Origin: Saccharicrinis aurantiacus
Lineage (GTDB): Bacteria > Bacteroidota > Bacteroidia > Bacteroidales > Marinilabiliaceae
Direction of reading: 5' to 3'
NCBI RefSeq assembly: GCF_001660705.2
Contig: NZ_LYBV02000031.1
Coordinates: 248,001 to 312,000 of the forward strand
DNA: 64,000 nucleotides
In this document: piece after piece, positions 53,193 to 62,576 of the stretch
Layout of the letters: the number at the start of each line of letters is the position of its first letter
How positions within the stretch are numbered: the first letter of the stretch is position 1
The notes under the pieces: generated by a model
Told to the model about the DNA's origin: nothing
The model's input: only the letters and a program-made list of their open reading frames with translations
Database searches by the model: none
Translations under genes and position numbers: made by a program

Positions 53193-54632
53193 CTACTTAT
53201 GTTTCCGATTTTTCTTTCTAGGAGAGGAGTAATGTATGGCATTATATGGATCTCCGGGACAGCTATATGCTCCATTTTTCGATTTTGCGTTACGAGGACA
53301 GCCTATAAAACTGATACCGAATCTGAGATTTATATTGCGGGCAGCATCTAATGCAAAAAAAGCGGGTACATTATCACTAATAGCATGAAGATGAAATAAG
53401 CCCAACTGCCACCCAATGCCTAAGCCCAAATTGTTATATGTATTATTCTGTAAGCTATAGGATGCACTTGTGGATAGGTTTCTTAAAAGCTTAGCATTTG
53501 CTGAGAATGTTAGGCTTGAATGAAGTCTATTTATATATATTTCAGTATGGTATAGAACACCCACATTTATTTTTTTATTTATTTCTCGACTTACGCCTAG
53601 ATATAGTATTGGGGTTAATTTTGATTTGTAGCCATTCTGAAGTACTTCCGGTTTAAAAAATTCTGCAATTGAATCAAGGGCCTCGTTATTATCTTGGTCA
53701 TTAAAATCATCACCTATACCATCTAATGCGATATTCCCGTTCGATACTAAGTTGTAAGGATTAGTTTTCCAATTTATGAATCCTATATCAAGCAAGCTTC
53801 CTGATATAGTGGTTAGCTCATCAATTTTATAGACAAAGCCTAAATCTATCCCGACTCCAATATTTTCTCTGTTTAAGGCATAATTCATCCAATCAATATT
53901 ATCATCCAAGTTTATATCTTTCACTTTTCCATCATCATCTTCTGTGATGGTAATTGGGGCGGATATATTTCCAGTGGCAGAGTTGGTAAAATCCAATGCA
54001 AAGGTATTTGCTTGGGTATAAATATTTGTGGTAGCAGGCTTCATATATGCATTTGATTTTCCGAACAGAAGCTTACCTCGAATACCAAAGTCGAAGTCTT
54101 TATTTACTTTTTTAGCCCAACCCAGTGCGTATTCACGATAATGATTTCCATTGATACGTAAACCATCCATTTCAACATTCTTCCCTTCAAACTGACTGTT
54201 ACCATCTTTTGCTAGTAGCAATAGATTTTTAGGATAGATGTTATAGGTGTTCATTTTCTCGTTAACAGTAAAAGTAAAATAATGCTGTTTGTATTTGTAT
54301 CCAAAACTCAGTAGGTTAACATGGAGTTCAGCGGCTAGTACTTCTAGGTTATTCATCTTTGATATTGCCTCATCAGGCATTATAAACAATTCGTTTCCAT
54401 CGCCCGGCTGTAAAATATCTGTAGTTGCAAATCCGCTTGAAAACTGATTGACGTGTGTTGAGCCTAGTAGTGGTAAACCCACATACCAATTACATTTAAT
54501 AGCTACTGCTGGATTTACAATATTAACCTGAGGCATATCTTGCATAAAAAACATGGTAGTGTTTTGTTGTGCATTAATTTGTATACTTGCACAAAACAGG
54601 AGCAAAAATGATATGTATGCCTTCTTACTCAT
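53193..54632 (-). CDS. DUF5723-like outer membrane barrel protein
   Basis: 479 residues with a signal peptide ending QINAQQ. The start QNTTMFFMQDMPQVNIVNPA is characteristic of DUF5723-type outer membrane proteins of Bacteroidota, and the body is a long series of barrel strands (HYREYALGWAKKV, YLGVSREINKKINVGVL, LGLGIGWQLGLF). Its C-terminus is basic (SPRKKNRKHK), unlike a typical barrel end. Overlaps the upstream lipoprotein gene by 8 bp. Function unknown; a surface role is inferred. Confidence 0.7.
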   Translation of the reverse strand: MSKKAYISFLLLFCASIQINAQQNTTMFFMQDMPQVNIVNPAVAIKCNWYVGLPLLGSTHVNQFSSGFATTDILQPGDGNELFIMPDEAISKMNNLEVLAAELHVNLLSFGYKYKQHYFTFTVNEKMNTYNIYPKNLLLLAKDGNSQFEGKNVEMDGLRINGNHYREYALGWAKKVNKDFDFGIRGKLLFGKSNAYMKPATTNIYTQANTFALDFTNSATGNISAPITITEDDDGKVKDINLDDNIDWMNYALNRENIGVGIDLGFVYKIDELTTISGSLLDIGFINWKTNPYNLVSNGNIALDGIGDDFNDQDNNEALDSIAEFFKPEVLQNGYKSKLTPILYLGVSREINKKINVGVLYHTEIYINRLHSSLTFSANAKLLRNLSTSASYSLQNNTYNNLGLGIGWQLGLFHLHAISDNVPAFFALDAARNINLRFGISFIGCPRNAKSKNGAYSCPGDPYNAIHYSSPRKKNRKHK

Positions 54633-55245
54633 GGAGTGGATTTACAATGTAAGCACGTACGCCCATATTAAGCTCAATTTCGTATTCTTCTAACTTGGCG
54701 ATAACTTCTTCGGAGTTATTAACATTAAGTAATAAGATGGATACAGAAATATGTTTGGCACTTTCAATTGCTATCAGATCATCTTGATTCACATATTCAT
54801 CGTGGGTAAAATTAACTAAGTCAATAATATCACCCTCTGAATCAACGTTAGCGTTATCTACTTTTAAAGTATCGGAAAAGAGTGTTTTTATGGTATTGTA
54901 TTCGTTATCTAGATAATGTGCTTGTATATTTAGTTCTGCTGGGTAGCCATTGCGTATAAAGAATCGGAACATGATCTGTTCTAACCCGACATCATTAAAT
55001 ATAGTGCTATAATCAAACTCTAAGGTGTCACCAATGATAACTTCGCCAAGGTTCACATAATCGAAAATAAAACTATTGTCTCCAATGTAATTAGTATCAC
55101 TAACTTCTTGTGTAAAAAATGGAACTGAAATTATTGGTTTCCAAATGTATTCTTGAGATATTTCGCTATAATCTTGCTTTAAGCAAGAGTTAAGAGTAGT
55201 AATAAACAGACTACTCATTAATAGTATGCGAAATAATGAAGGCAT
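54625..55245 (-). CDS. Lipoprotein of unknown function paired with the DUF5723-like gene
   Basis: 206 residues. Lipoprotein signal MPSLFRILLMSSLFITTLNSC. The rest is beta-rich and acidic (FSDTLKVDNANVDSEGDII; SVSILLLNVNNSEEVIAKL), without a family I can name. It ends 8 bp inside the DUF5723-like gene, so the two are co-translated and may form an outer membrane pair. Confidence 0.65.
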   Translation of the reverse strand: MPSLFRILLMSSLFITTLNSCLKQDYSEISQEYIWKPIISVPFFTQEVSDTNYIGDNSFIFDYVNLGEVIIGDTLEFDYSTIFNDVGLEQIMFRFFIRNGYPAELNIQAHYLDNEYNTIKTLFSDTLKVDNANVDSEGDIIDLVNFTHDEYVNQDDLIAIESAKHISVSILLLNVNNSEEVIAKLEEYEIELNMGVRAYIVNPLHE

Positions 55246-55350
55246 GTATAAAGAACTAGGTTAATAAAGGAGTTACAAATTAACCTTAATAATTGAGTAA
55301 AACAAATGCTTTATTATTAGCCTATTGTACTTACTCTACAAGCATAAGAT

Positions 55351-55929
55351 TTATTTAAAATATTCTAATTCGATATAATGAATTAGGGAATGAATGATTT
55401 GAATATGAATTTCTTGTATTCTATCAGAATAACCTTCGTGTGGTATGCGAAGTTCCACATCGCAAATTTCTTTAAGTTTACCACCTTCTTTACCCGTTAG
55501 AGCAATAACCTTAATGCCCTTGCGTTTAGCCTCTTCTGCAGCTTTAATTATATTTGCAGAATTACCGCTTGTGCTGATTGCTAAAAGTACATCGCCAGGC
55601 CATCCTACAGCTTGAACGTAACGTGAAAATATATAATCGAAACCATAATCGTTACCCACGCAAGTGATGTGGGTTGGGTCGGAAATAGAAATGCCTGCGA
55701 GGCCCTCTCTTTCATCTCTAAATCTACCAGATAGTTCTTCAGCAAAGTGCATTGCATCACTCATTGAGCCACCATTGCCACAAGAAATTATTTTACCTCC
55801 TTCTTGCAATGAATCCACCATTATATCTCCCGCCTTTTTCATATTATCCCAATTATCAGGATTATTAATAAAGTTGGTTAATACATTTTGTGCTTCTGAA
55901 AAATTGGCTTTGATCTGTTCGATGCTCAT
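55351..55929 (-). CDS. gmhA: Sedoheptulose 7-phosphate isomerase
   Basis: 192 residues, SIS fold. ISCGNGGSMSDAMHFAEELSGRF, VQAVGWPGDVLLAISTSGNSANI and the C-terminal HEGYSDRIQEIHIQIIHSLIHYIE (active His and Glu) match GmhA. It makes D-glycero-manno-heptose 7-phosphate for LPS heptose or glycosylation. No other heptose gene is near. Confidence 0.92.
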   Translation of the reverse strand: MSIEQIKANFSEAQNVLTNFINNPDNWDNMKKAGDIMVDSLQEGGKIISCGNGGSMSDAMHFAEELSGRFRDEREGLAGISISDPTHITCVGNDYGFDYIFSRYVQAVGWPGDVLLAISTSGNSANIIKAAEEAKRKGIKVIALTGKEGGKLKEICDVELRIPHEGYSDRIQEIHIQIIHSLIHYIELEYFK

Positions 55930-56006
55930 GCTTTAGAATTTTAAGAGCGATAAAGATACAATCACTTTTTTAATCTAAGAATAATAGGAATATTTTTCAA
56001 TAAAAA

Positions 56007-56030
56007 ACCCTTATCAAAAATGATAAGGGT
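56007..56030 (-). terminator. rpsP terminator
   Basis: ACCCTTATCA (56007-56016), loop AAAA, TGATAAGGGT (56021-56030). On the minus strand a T-run follows the stem. Confidence 0.85.
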
Positions 56031-56075
56031 CTTTATTTAAGAAATTGAATTGTCAATTTTACTTAAGGCGCTGAA

Positions 56076-56618
56076 TTACTCAGCAGCTGGTGCTTCAGGA
56101 GCCTCCTCAGTAGTTTCTTCTGCAGCTTCTGCATTTGCAGCCTCTGCTTCAGCAGCTAAATCAGATTTTCTTTTAGCGATAGCTTCAGCTCTGTCAGAGT
56201 TTACTTTAGTTTCACGCTCTAACTGTGCTTTAAGTGCATCAGCTTCTTTACCTGCTAAACCATCAATTTTAGCTTGTATTTTAGCTGTTTTTCCTTCAGC
56301 CCAAGCTTGGAATCTCTTCTCAGCTTCAGCCTCATCAAAAGCACCTTTTTTAACACCTTCTAATAAGTGTTTTTTCATCATAACACCTTTGTATGATAAA
56401 AGAGCTCTTGCTGTGTCAGTAGGTTGTGCACCTTTACCTAACCAAGCTAAAGCTTTATCGAAGTTTAATTCGATAGTTGCTGGATTTGTGTTTGGGTTAT
56501 ATGACCCAATACGCTCGATGTACTTACCATCACGTGGAGCTCTAACATCTGCTACCACAATGTGGTAGAACGCGTTTCTTTTACGACCATGTCTAGCTAA
56601 TCTAATCTTTACTGGCAT
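56076..56618 (-). CDS. rpsP: 30S ribosomal protein S16
   Basis: 180 residues. The first 80 are the S16 core: [52 protein letters not shown]. The other 100 residues are an extension rich in Ala, Glu and Lys ([20 protein letters not shown]; end in [14 protein letters not shown]) common in this phylum. S16 is needed for 30S assembly. rimM, which usually follows rpsP in bacteria, is 6 kb away here. Confidence 0.96.
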   Translation of the reverse strand: MPVKIRLARHGRKRNAFYHIVVADVRAPRDGKYIERIGSYNPNTNPATIELNFDKALAWLGKGAQPTDTARALLSYKGVMMKKHLLEGVKKGAFDEAEAEKRFQAWAEGKTAKIQAKIDGLAGKEADALKAQLERETKVNSDRAEAIAKRKSDLAAEAEAANAEAAEETTEEAPEAPAAE

Positions 56619-56676
56619 GCTTTCTTTTTTTTATTATTTGTAAAACAAATGTTGCAAAATCTCTGTTTTGCGAGCG

Positions 56677-56684
56677 CAAAGATA
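56677..56684 (-). promoter_or_regulatory. -7 element of rpsP
   Basis: TATCTTTG on the minus strand, 59 bp before the ATG. Confidence 0.5.
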
Positions 56685-56721
56685 ATAATTATTTTAGCAT
56701 AACCTTATAGTTGAATGATTA

Positions 56722-57510
56722 TTATTTGTTTAATACCTGATCAATAATGGTTTGAGTAACACCGGATTCAGTGTTTTTAGGCGCTAAAAAGTTTGCAGTT
56801 TCAATGATTTTAGGGTGTGCATTTTTCATGGCATAACTATATTTTGCCTCTTGCATCATCTCTAAATCATTTAAAAAATCACCAAATACCATGGTTTCAT
56901 CTTTGGTAACGTTTAATGTACTCTGTAGCTTTTGCAAGGCTGCGCCCTTGTTAATTCCTTTGGGCATAATATCAAGCCAATGATCTCCTGATAAAGAAAA
57001 GTTAAGTTTATCCTCTAAAGGTTTGAATGTATCAGGCAATTCGTTTCCCCATTTATTGCTGTTATGTATGGCTATTTTTAATATTGAATCGGCTACAAAA
57101 TCAAGACTATCGGCCATGGCCAAATTCTTATAATACTGATAAGCAGTTGTAAAGAAATCCCAATCTTTATTTTCTATATATGCGATGGTGTCGGTACAGA
57201 TAATTAGGTTTAGCTCAGGCTGTTTTCTGACCTCTTCAATAATACACTCTATTTCTTTAAAGTCTATAGAGCCAAGAATGGATGCTGTGGGTTTTGTACC
57301 TAGGTAGGCACCATTGTCTGCAATGAAAATGATATTATGCTTTAGGTTTACAAATTCATATCTCAATGAATAGGATGGTCTACCACTGGCAATTACAAAA
57401 TTTATATTTCTGTTTTGCAATTGCTTGTAGACTTCCTCAAAATTAGATGGCAAATTTTTATTGTCATCTAACAATGTCCCATCCATATCTGAAACAATGA
57501 GTTTTACCAT
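56722..57510 (-). CDS. Cof-type HAD phosphatase
   Basis: 262 residues. HAD motif I DMDGTLLDDNK (nucleophile Asp), motif II ASGRPSYSL, motif III Lys in PKGINKGAALQKLQ and motif IV FGDFLNDLEMMQ, with a type C2b cap. Members dephosphorylate sugar phosphates or flavin and pyridoxal phosphates; the substrate is not predictable. 6 bp behind the DUF3810 gene. Confidence 0.9.
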   Translation of the reverse strand: MVKLIVSDMDGTLLDDNKNLPSNFEEVYKQLQNRNINFVIASGRPSYSLRYEFVNLKHNIIFIADNGAYLGTKPTASILGSIDFKEIECIIEEVRKQPELNLIICTDTIAYIENKDWDFFTTAYQYYKNLAMADSLDFVADSILKIAIHNSNKWGNELPDTFKPLEDKLNFSLSGDHWLDIMPKGINKGAALQKLQSTLNVTKDETMVFGDFLNDLEMMQEAKYSYAMKNAHPKIIETANFLAPKNTESGVTQTIIDQVLNK

Positions 57511-57516
57511 ATGCTC

Positions 57517-58599
57517 TTAATATTCAAAAAAATGTTTTGTTCCTTTATTTGAGTAGTATAAGTTTACAATTAACTGAACTATATGATTATAGTCGTCAAT
57601 ACCTTTTTCTACATTGTTGCTCTTTAGATAAGCGTCGTTAACCGTGGAGGTTATTTTATCAATTTTTGCATGGCGCCATTGCATCCAATGCTTGTGTTGG
57701 CTTATTAAATCTTCCTTTACACTCTTATCTATATTTTTTGTTAACGTGTTTTTATCCTTAAGGTTTCGTGCTTCGTAAAGAAAATAATCTAATATAAACA
57801 ACCAAGCGCTATAATTTGCATACTTATTATCACAATTTAAAGTGGCCATACAACCATAGAAGTTGGCTTCAGCTTCGCTAGTTATACCAAACTGATGTGC
57901 TTTTTCATGCGCAATAACAATGGGAATATCCCAAGTTGAGAGATGCTTATTAATGTGTACTTCACTAAAGAATGGACCGTAGTAGCCTAATATTGTTGCT
58001 TTAGCAAAGAAATTACTGAAGGTGATGTTTTTAATGCGTCTTTGGTTTAAAGAATAGCTTATACCAAGATAATCGGATAATCGCTCATAGGATTTCTCAA
58101 TATCTAAATTGAGTGATTCTTGGTTTAAACTATCAAATTCTGTATAACTATTGTTTGTGTGTTTAATTACCTCCTGAAATACTTCGATAAATTCTTCAGT
58201 GTTGGCAGGTCTGTTTTCTATTTCTATTCTTTTATCTAAAGGTACTCTGTAGTAGTTAAAGCCCCATAAAATATAAAATAGACTATAAGTAAGGCTAATG
58301 ATTTGGGTAATACGTTTTGCAAAATAAGAGAATTTAATACGCTTGATACAAACCAAGATGATGAGAACCAAGATGGATAGTATGATTGCTATATATAAGG
58401 TATCGCTTAACGAGAATGGAATATGAAAGGATAATACGGATAATAGCTTAGCAGTAATTGGGTATATACTTTGCGAATATATGGTTTCAGTAAATGTAGG
58501 TTTGTTTTTGAATAGCTGTGTTAGTCCGAAAATAATAGCAGCCAATAAAATAGGCGAGTATGATAATGCTTTTTTTATTGTTGGTTTATTTTTATTCAT
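57517..58599 (-). CDS. DUF3810-like membrane protein with metalloprotease motif
   Basis: 360 residues from ATG 58599; the frame is open to 58647, but a -7 element (58645-58652) makes that start unlikely. Three membrane spans near the N-terminus (about 10-30, 48-70, 78-100), then a soluble part with IVIAHEKAHQFGITSEAEANF (about 240), an HExxH-like zinc site with a downstream Glu. It may be a membrane-anchored protease facing the periplasm; the reaction is not proven. Co-transcribed with the HAD gene. Confidence 0.75.
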   Translation of the reverse strand: MNKNKPTIKKALSYSPILLAAIIFGLTQLFKNKPTFTETIYSQSIYPITAKLLSVLSFHIPFSLSDTLYIAIILSILVLIILVCIKRIKFSYFAKRITQIISLTYSLFYILWGFNYYRVPLDKRIEIENRPANTEEFIEVFQEVIKHTNNSYTEFDSLNQESLNLDIEKSYERLSDYLGISYSLNQRRIKNITFSNFFAKATILGYYGPFFSEVHINKHLSTWDIPIVIAHEKAHQFGITSEAEANFYGCMATLNCDNKYANYSAWLFILDYFLYEARNLKDKNTLTKNIDKSVKEDLISQHKHWMQWRHAKIDKITSTVNDAYLKSNNVEKGIDDYNHIVQLIVNLYYSNKGTKHFFEY

Positions 58600-58644
58600 A
58601 TAATATTTAATATCGATCAGATTGTTATTACTTTCGTTGGTATA

Positions 58645-58652
58645 CAAATATA
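58645..58652 (-). promoter_or_regulatory. -7 element of the DUF3810-HAD operon
   Basis: TATATTTG on the minus strand, 46 bp before the ATG at 58599. Confidence 0.5.
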
Positions 58653-58695
58653 GTTAATTTATAAGGCTCTATTTAGGAGGCTTTCAAACAGATTT

Positions 58696-60057
58696 ATGAT
58701 GCATATTCATTTTATAGCTATTGGTGGCGCTGCCATGCATAATTTAGCCATTGCTCTTCACAGTAAAGGATATAAAGTAACTGGTTCGGATGATGAGATT
58801 TTTGATCCATCAAAAAGTCGTCTTAAAAAGCATGGTTTATTGCCTGATGAATATGGTTGGTTTCCTGAAAAGATAAATGCTGATATTGATGTAATTATTT
58901 TAGGGATGCATGCCCGAAAAGATAATCCTGAATTATTGAAAGCTCAAGAGTTGAACCTAAAAGTATACTCATACCCTGAATATTTATATGAACAATGCAA
59001 GGGTAAAAAGCGTGTGGTGATAGGTGGGAGTCATGGCAAAACCACTATCACATCCATGATAATGCATGTGCTTAAAACCTTGGATTTTGATTTTGATTAC
59101 ATGGTAGGTGCCCAGGTTGAAGGCTTCGAAACTATGGTAAAACTATCGCATAGCGCACCTATTGCTATTTTTGAAGGGGATGAATATTTATCGTCACCTA
59201 TAGATTTGCGACCAAAGTTTCATTGGTATAAACCTCATGTAGCCTTGTTAACAGGAGTAGCTTGGGATCATATTAATGTTTTCCCAACTTGGCCTATGTA
59301 TGTTGAACAGTTTAAAATATTTGCTGATTCAATTCAAGAGAATGGCTCTTTGGTTTGGTATACTAAGGATCCGGAGTTAAACAAAATTTGCACAAAATTA
59401 CCTGAGAGTATAAAGTCGCTTCCATACGATACTTTAGAGCATACCATTAAGGATGGAGAAACGCAGGTGTGTATTAATGATAAAAATTATGAGCTAAATA
59501 TTTTTGGGGAGCATAATTTGCAAAACCTAAATGGCGCACGTTTGGTTTGTGGGCAACTGGGTATTAGTGAAGATCAGTTTTTCAATGCTATTGCCAGCTT
59601 TGCAGGTGCTGCTAAACGACTTCAGACTCTAAAGAAAAATAGAGAAACTGCCATATATCTTGATTTTGCGCATTCGCCATCAAAACTAAAAGCTACTACC
59701 GAAGCTGTAAAAAAACAATTCCCCAATCGTAAGTTGATTGCCTGTATGGAGCTGCATACTTTTAGTAGTTTGAATAAGGATTTTTTACCTCAGTACGAGA
59801 ATACCATGAAGTTTGCAGATCGTGCATTGGTTTTCTTTAATCCAGAAGTAATCAAACACAAACAATTGGATGATATCACAAAGGAAGAAGTACAGAAGGC
59901 TTTTGCCAGTGATAATGTTGAAGTTTACACTGATACTGAATTAATGCAAGCCGAAATAAAGAAAATAGATTGGCAAAATAAAAACCTGCTGTTTATGAGT
60001 TCGGGGAATTTTTCCGGTATCAATTTTAATGCTTTTGCCGAAGAGCTAATCGATTAA
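58696..60057 (+). CDS. mpl: Murein peptide ligase (UDP-MurNAc:tripeptide ligase)
   Basis: 453 residues, Mur ligase fold. IHFIAIGGAAMHNLAIALHS is the N-terminal nucleotide domain with the GGAAMHN start seen in Mpl rather than MurC, then the P-loop VIGGSHGKTTITSMI (about 112), IFEGDEYLSS, and the C-terminal domain ETAIYLDFAHSPSKLKAT. Mpl adds the recycled tripeptide to UDP-MurNAc in peptidoglycan recycling. Its last 12 bp overlap the convergent gene. Confidence 0.88.
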   Translation: MMHIHFIAIGGAAMHNLAIALHSKGYKVTGSDDEIFDPSKSRLKKHGLLPDEYGWFPEKINADIDVIILGMHARKDNPELLKAQELNLKVYSYPEYLYEQCKGKKRVVIGGSHGKTTITSMIMHVLKTLDFDFDYMVGAQVEGFETMVKLSHSAPIAIFEGDEYLSSPIDLRPKFHWYKPHVALLTGVAWDHINVFPTWPMYVEQFKIFADSIQENGSLVWYTKDPELNKICTKLPESIKSLPYDTLEHTIKDGETQVCINDKNYELNIFGEHNLQNLNGARLVCGQLGISEDQFFNAIASFAGAAKRLQTLKKNRETAIYLDFAHSPSKLKATTEAVKKQFPNRKLIACMELHTFSSLNKDFLPQYENTMKFADRALVFFNPEVIKHKQLDDITKEEVQKAFASDNVEVYTDTELMQAEIKKIDWQNKNLLFMSSGNFSGINFNAFAEELID

Positions 60058-60846
60058 ACGTTGGTACCATGGTGCATCTCCTTTTGTAAACTCAAAGTTA
60101 TCGGCCGCCGCCACAATAGTTGCTAATAAATCGTATTGAGGCATGGTATATTCCATCTTATAATTTGAATTAAGATATACCATAAACGAATCGAGACAGG
60201 TGCCATCGTAGCCGGTTAATGATTTTACATTCTTCCGCGAAGTGAGTTTTATAAACTCGGCGGACTCATCGGCTAATCGTTCTAGTTGCTTAATTTCTTC
60301 ACGTTTTTGAGCAACCTTATCTTTACCTCCTGTAGACAGGGTTAGTCCAAAAGTTCCTTGATTCATTTTAGCATTAGCTTTTCCCATGGCAATAGCTTCA
60401 GAGAAATCCCAATTATTAACCATCTCTTTCACCTTGTCTGCTTCAGTTTCTTCAATTCGAAGATCTTTAAAGGCTTGCTTAAAATGTGCATAAGAGTAGT
60501 AGCGTACCACCTCTATTTCATCAAGTGCATAAATATTTGTATTCACTTTTAATTTAATAGTATCATCCATTGTGGTCCAAATACCAGGTATTACCCATTC
60601 GGTGGCTTTGTAGCCCATGCAACGGAATTTAAGCGTATCTCCAACGGTTCCCGAAATCGAAAAAGCTCCATCAAAATCACTTAATGCAACTTCTCCTGTT
60701 TGTACATTTTTTATGGCTCCATACTGAACAGCCTTATTCTTAAATTGCTCCCCTACATATCCGCTGAAGCGCATTTTTTCAAACTCTTGTGCCTTGCTTA
60801 TGGCAAATATTGCCAATAATGATATAATCAGATATACTTTCTTCAT
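60046..60846 (-). CDS. Exported carboxypeptidase-regulatory-like protein, paralogue B
   Basis: 266 residues from ATG 60846: signal peptide MKKVYLIISLLAIFAISKA. The N-terminal half has a CarboxypepD_reg-like domain (VQTGEVALSDFDGAFSISG; DTIKLKVNTNIYALDEIEVV), and the C-terminal half is helical with KREEIKQLERLADESAEFI and LTGYDGTCLDSFMVYLNSN. The latter is shared in pattern with the neighbouring protein. Function unknown. Ends within the 3' end of mpl. Confidence 0.65.
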   Translation of the reverse strand: MKKVYLIISLLAIFAISKAQEFEKMRFSGYVGEQFKNKAVQYGAIKNVQTGEVALSDFDGAFSISGTVGDTLKFRCMGYKATEWVIPGIWTTMDDTIKLKVNTNIYALDEIEVVRYYSYAHFKQAFKDLRIEETEADKVKEMVNNWDFSEAIAMGKANAKMNQGTFGLTLSTGGKDKVAQKREEIKQLERLADESAEFIKLTSRKNVKSLTGYDGTCLDSFMVYLNSNYKMEYTMPQYDLLATIVAAADNFEFTKGDAPWYQRLID

Positions 60847-60847
60847 C

Positions 60848-61588
60848 TTATTCCCTCTTCTCAAATTCCTCCTTTGTATCTAAAATGAGTTGCTTTACTA
60901 TTAACGGATTAGTTCTGGATGTTATTGTTAGGTGTGTATTGCAATAAATAATGAAACTGTTCAGTGTGTCTCCTTCATATGCTGAAATCTCTTTTATTAC
61001 CTCAGCATTATAAAATTCATCTACTATTTCTTGCTGTTCATGTTTTGCTAGTTCAGCTCGCATGTTGCGTTTTCTTTTTTCACTTTTGCTGGTGTGGTAA
61101 AAAATATAGCTAGCCGGGCTTACTACTGCTGCAATTAGTGGAGGTTTACCGCTAAAACCATCGTTGCGAAGTGGGGCTGGAGCTAAATCTTCATTCTTCC
61201 CTAGTTTAATATCATCGGGTAGGTGTAAATGCATATCGGTTCCGCCAACATCAACACCTTGTATCATATAAGTCCGTCTGGTTAGCATTATATCTACAAT
61301 AGAATCAACTCCAATAAAATCACTTACCTGCAGCGTAAGTGCTTCGTATCCCATACCAAATACTCGTAAGGAATCACCCATAGGGAAACTATATATTATA
61401 ACGCCATCTTTGTTGGTTACAAAATGATGTTGGCTCATATAGCTGATGGTTTGGGCATTCGCAATGGGTTTGTTATTTTCAGTATCGAGCAAGCGCATAG
61501 CTACTCTAATCGAAGTAGTATCCGATTGAGCAATGGCATTTACTGACAGTATCAGAAATAACAATGTGTATAGAGTGGGTTTTATCAC
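60848..61588 (-). CDS. Exported carboxypeptidase-regulatory-like protein, paralogue A
   Basis: The frame is open to 61750 but there it overlaps the channel gene; a GTG at 61588 opens a signal peptide (MIKPTLYTLLFLILSVNAIA), giving 246 residues. The N-terminal half has a CarboxypepD_reg-like domain (LLDTENNKPIANAQTISYM; TNKDGVIIYSF) and MLTRRTYMIQGVDVGG; the C-terminal half has AELAKHEQQEIVDEFYNA and ISAYEGDTLNSFIIYCNTH, matching the same parts of the next gene downstream. It is 1 bp from that gene, so they form an operon. Confidence 0.65.
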   Translation of the reverse strand: MIKPTLYTLLFLILSVNAIAQSDTTSIRVAMRLLDTENNKPIANAQTISYMSQHHFVTNKDGVIIYSFPMGDSLRVFGMGYEALTLQVSDFIGVDSIVDIMLTRRTYMIQGVDVGGTDMHLHLPDDIKLGKNEDLAPAPLRNDGFSGKPPLIAAVVSPASYIFYHTSKSEKRKRNMRAELAKHEQQEIVDEFYNAEVIKEISAYEGDTLNSFIIYCNTHLTITSRTNPLIVKQLILDTKEEFEKRE

Positions 61589-61667
61589 AATAGCAAAGTT
61601 ACTATACTTTTTGTGCCGAAAGGAAAAAGTGAAGCGCCTTAACACAACTTTAACTGATTTCGATAAG

Positions 61668-62459
61668 CTATAAAGCAGTTCCGCAACTTTTGCAATACTT
61701 AGCATCTTCTTTATGGTCTTGATCTTTGCAATTTGAACAAGTCGGTGCATTTTTTACAGGTCTTGTAAGCTCTGCTGTTACAATTCCGGTGGGTACAGCG
61801 ATAATGGCATAACCTAAAATCATAATAAAGCTTGAAACAAATTGCCCTAAAGCCGTTACCGGGGCAATATCGCCATAGCCCACAGTAGTAAGTGTAACAA
61901 TAGCCCAATAGATACTTATGGGGATGCTTATAAAACCACTATCTGCGTTGCCTTCTATCAGGTACATAAGTGTACCAAGGATGGTTACTATGATTACTAT
62001 GGCAAATAAAAAAACACCAATTTTCCGGCTGCTCGATTTTAGCGCACTGTATATAACAGCGGCTTCTTTTATATATCGGGTTAGTTTTAAAACTCTAAAA
62101 ACTCGGAGTAATCGCAACGAGCGTAATACTAAAAGGGCATGACTATCGGTATAAACAAACACCAATACTGTAGGTAATATTGCCAGTAAATCTATTACTC
62201 CATAAAAGCTTAAGGCATACTTTAGGGGTTTGGGCGATACAATTAAGCGTACTAAATATTCTCCGATGAATATTAAGCCAACAATCCATTCAACCTCATT
62301 TAGTACAGCATAGAAGTTAACCGATTTACCAGGAATGCTTTCAAGCATTACTACAATAATACTGAAGGTAATTAGCAGAATTAATAGGATATCAAAGGCC
62401 TTTGCCTTGGGCGTATCTGATTTAAATATGATTTCAAATATCTTTTCGCGCAATGTCAT
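61668..62459 (-). CDS. Voltage-gated potassium channel with C-terminal zinc ribbon
   Basis: 263 residues. Six spans: S4 SLRLLRVFRVLKLTRYI has five Arg/Lys at three-residue spacing, and the pore carries the K+ filter TLTTVGYGDIAPVT between S5 and S6. After S6 (GQFVSSFIMILGYAIIAV) comes a short tail with CSNCKDQDHKEDAKYCKSCG, a four-Cys zinc ribbon. KvAP-type subunits form tetramers conducting K+. The ribbon at the end is unusual for such channels. Confidence 0.88.
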   Translation of the reverse strand: MTLREKIFEIIFKSDTPKAKAFDILLILLITFSIIVVMLESIPGKSVNFYAVLNEVEWIVGLIFIGEYLVRLIVSPKPLKYALSFYGVIDLLAILPTVLVFVYTDSHALLVLRSLRLLRVFRVLKLTRYIKEAAVIYSALKSSSRKIGVFLFAIVIIVTILGTLMYLIEGNADSGFISIPISIYWAIVTLTTVGYGDIAPVTALGQFVSSFIMILGYAIIAVPTGIVTAELTRPVKNAPTCSNCKDQDHKEDAKYCKSCGTAL

Positions 62460-62576
62460 AGAGAATAGTATTTAATGTAAAGATAAATGATTCAAATTAA
62501 AGATGGCATTCTCCACCAGCATGTCGAGGCTGCTTCCGATTAATTTTGTTAATTTTGCTACATAAATAAAAAGCGC

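Noticed and set aside
56050-56568. 172-residue ORF opposite rpsP
   Set aside because: Ala/Ser-rich shadow of the repetitive tail of S16; no signal or family features.
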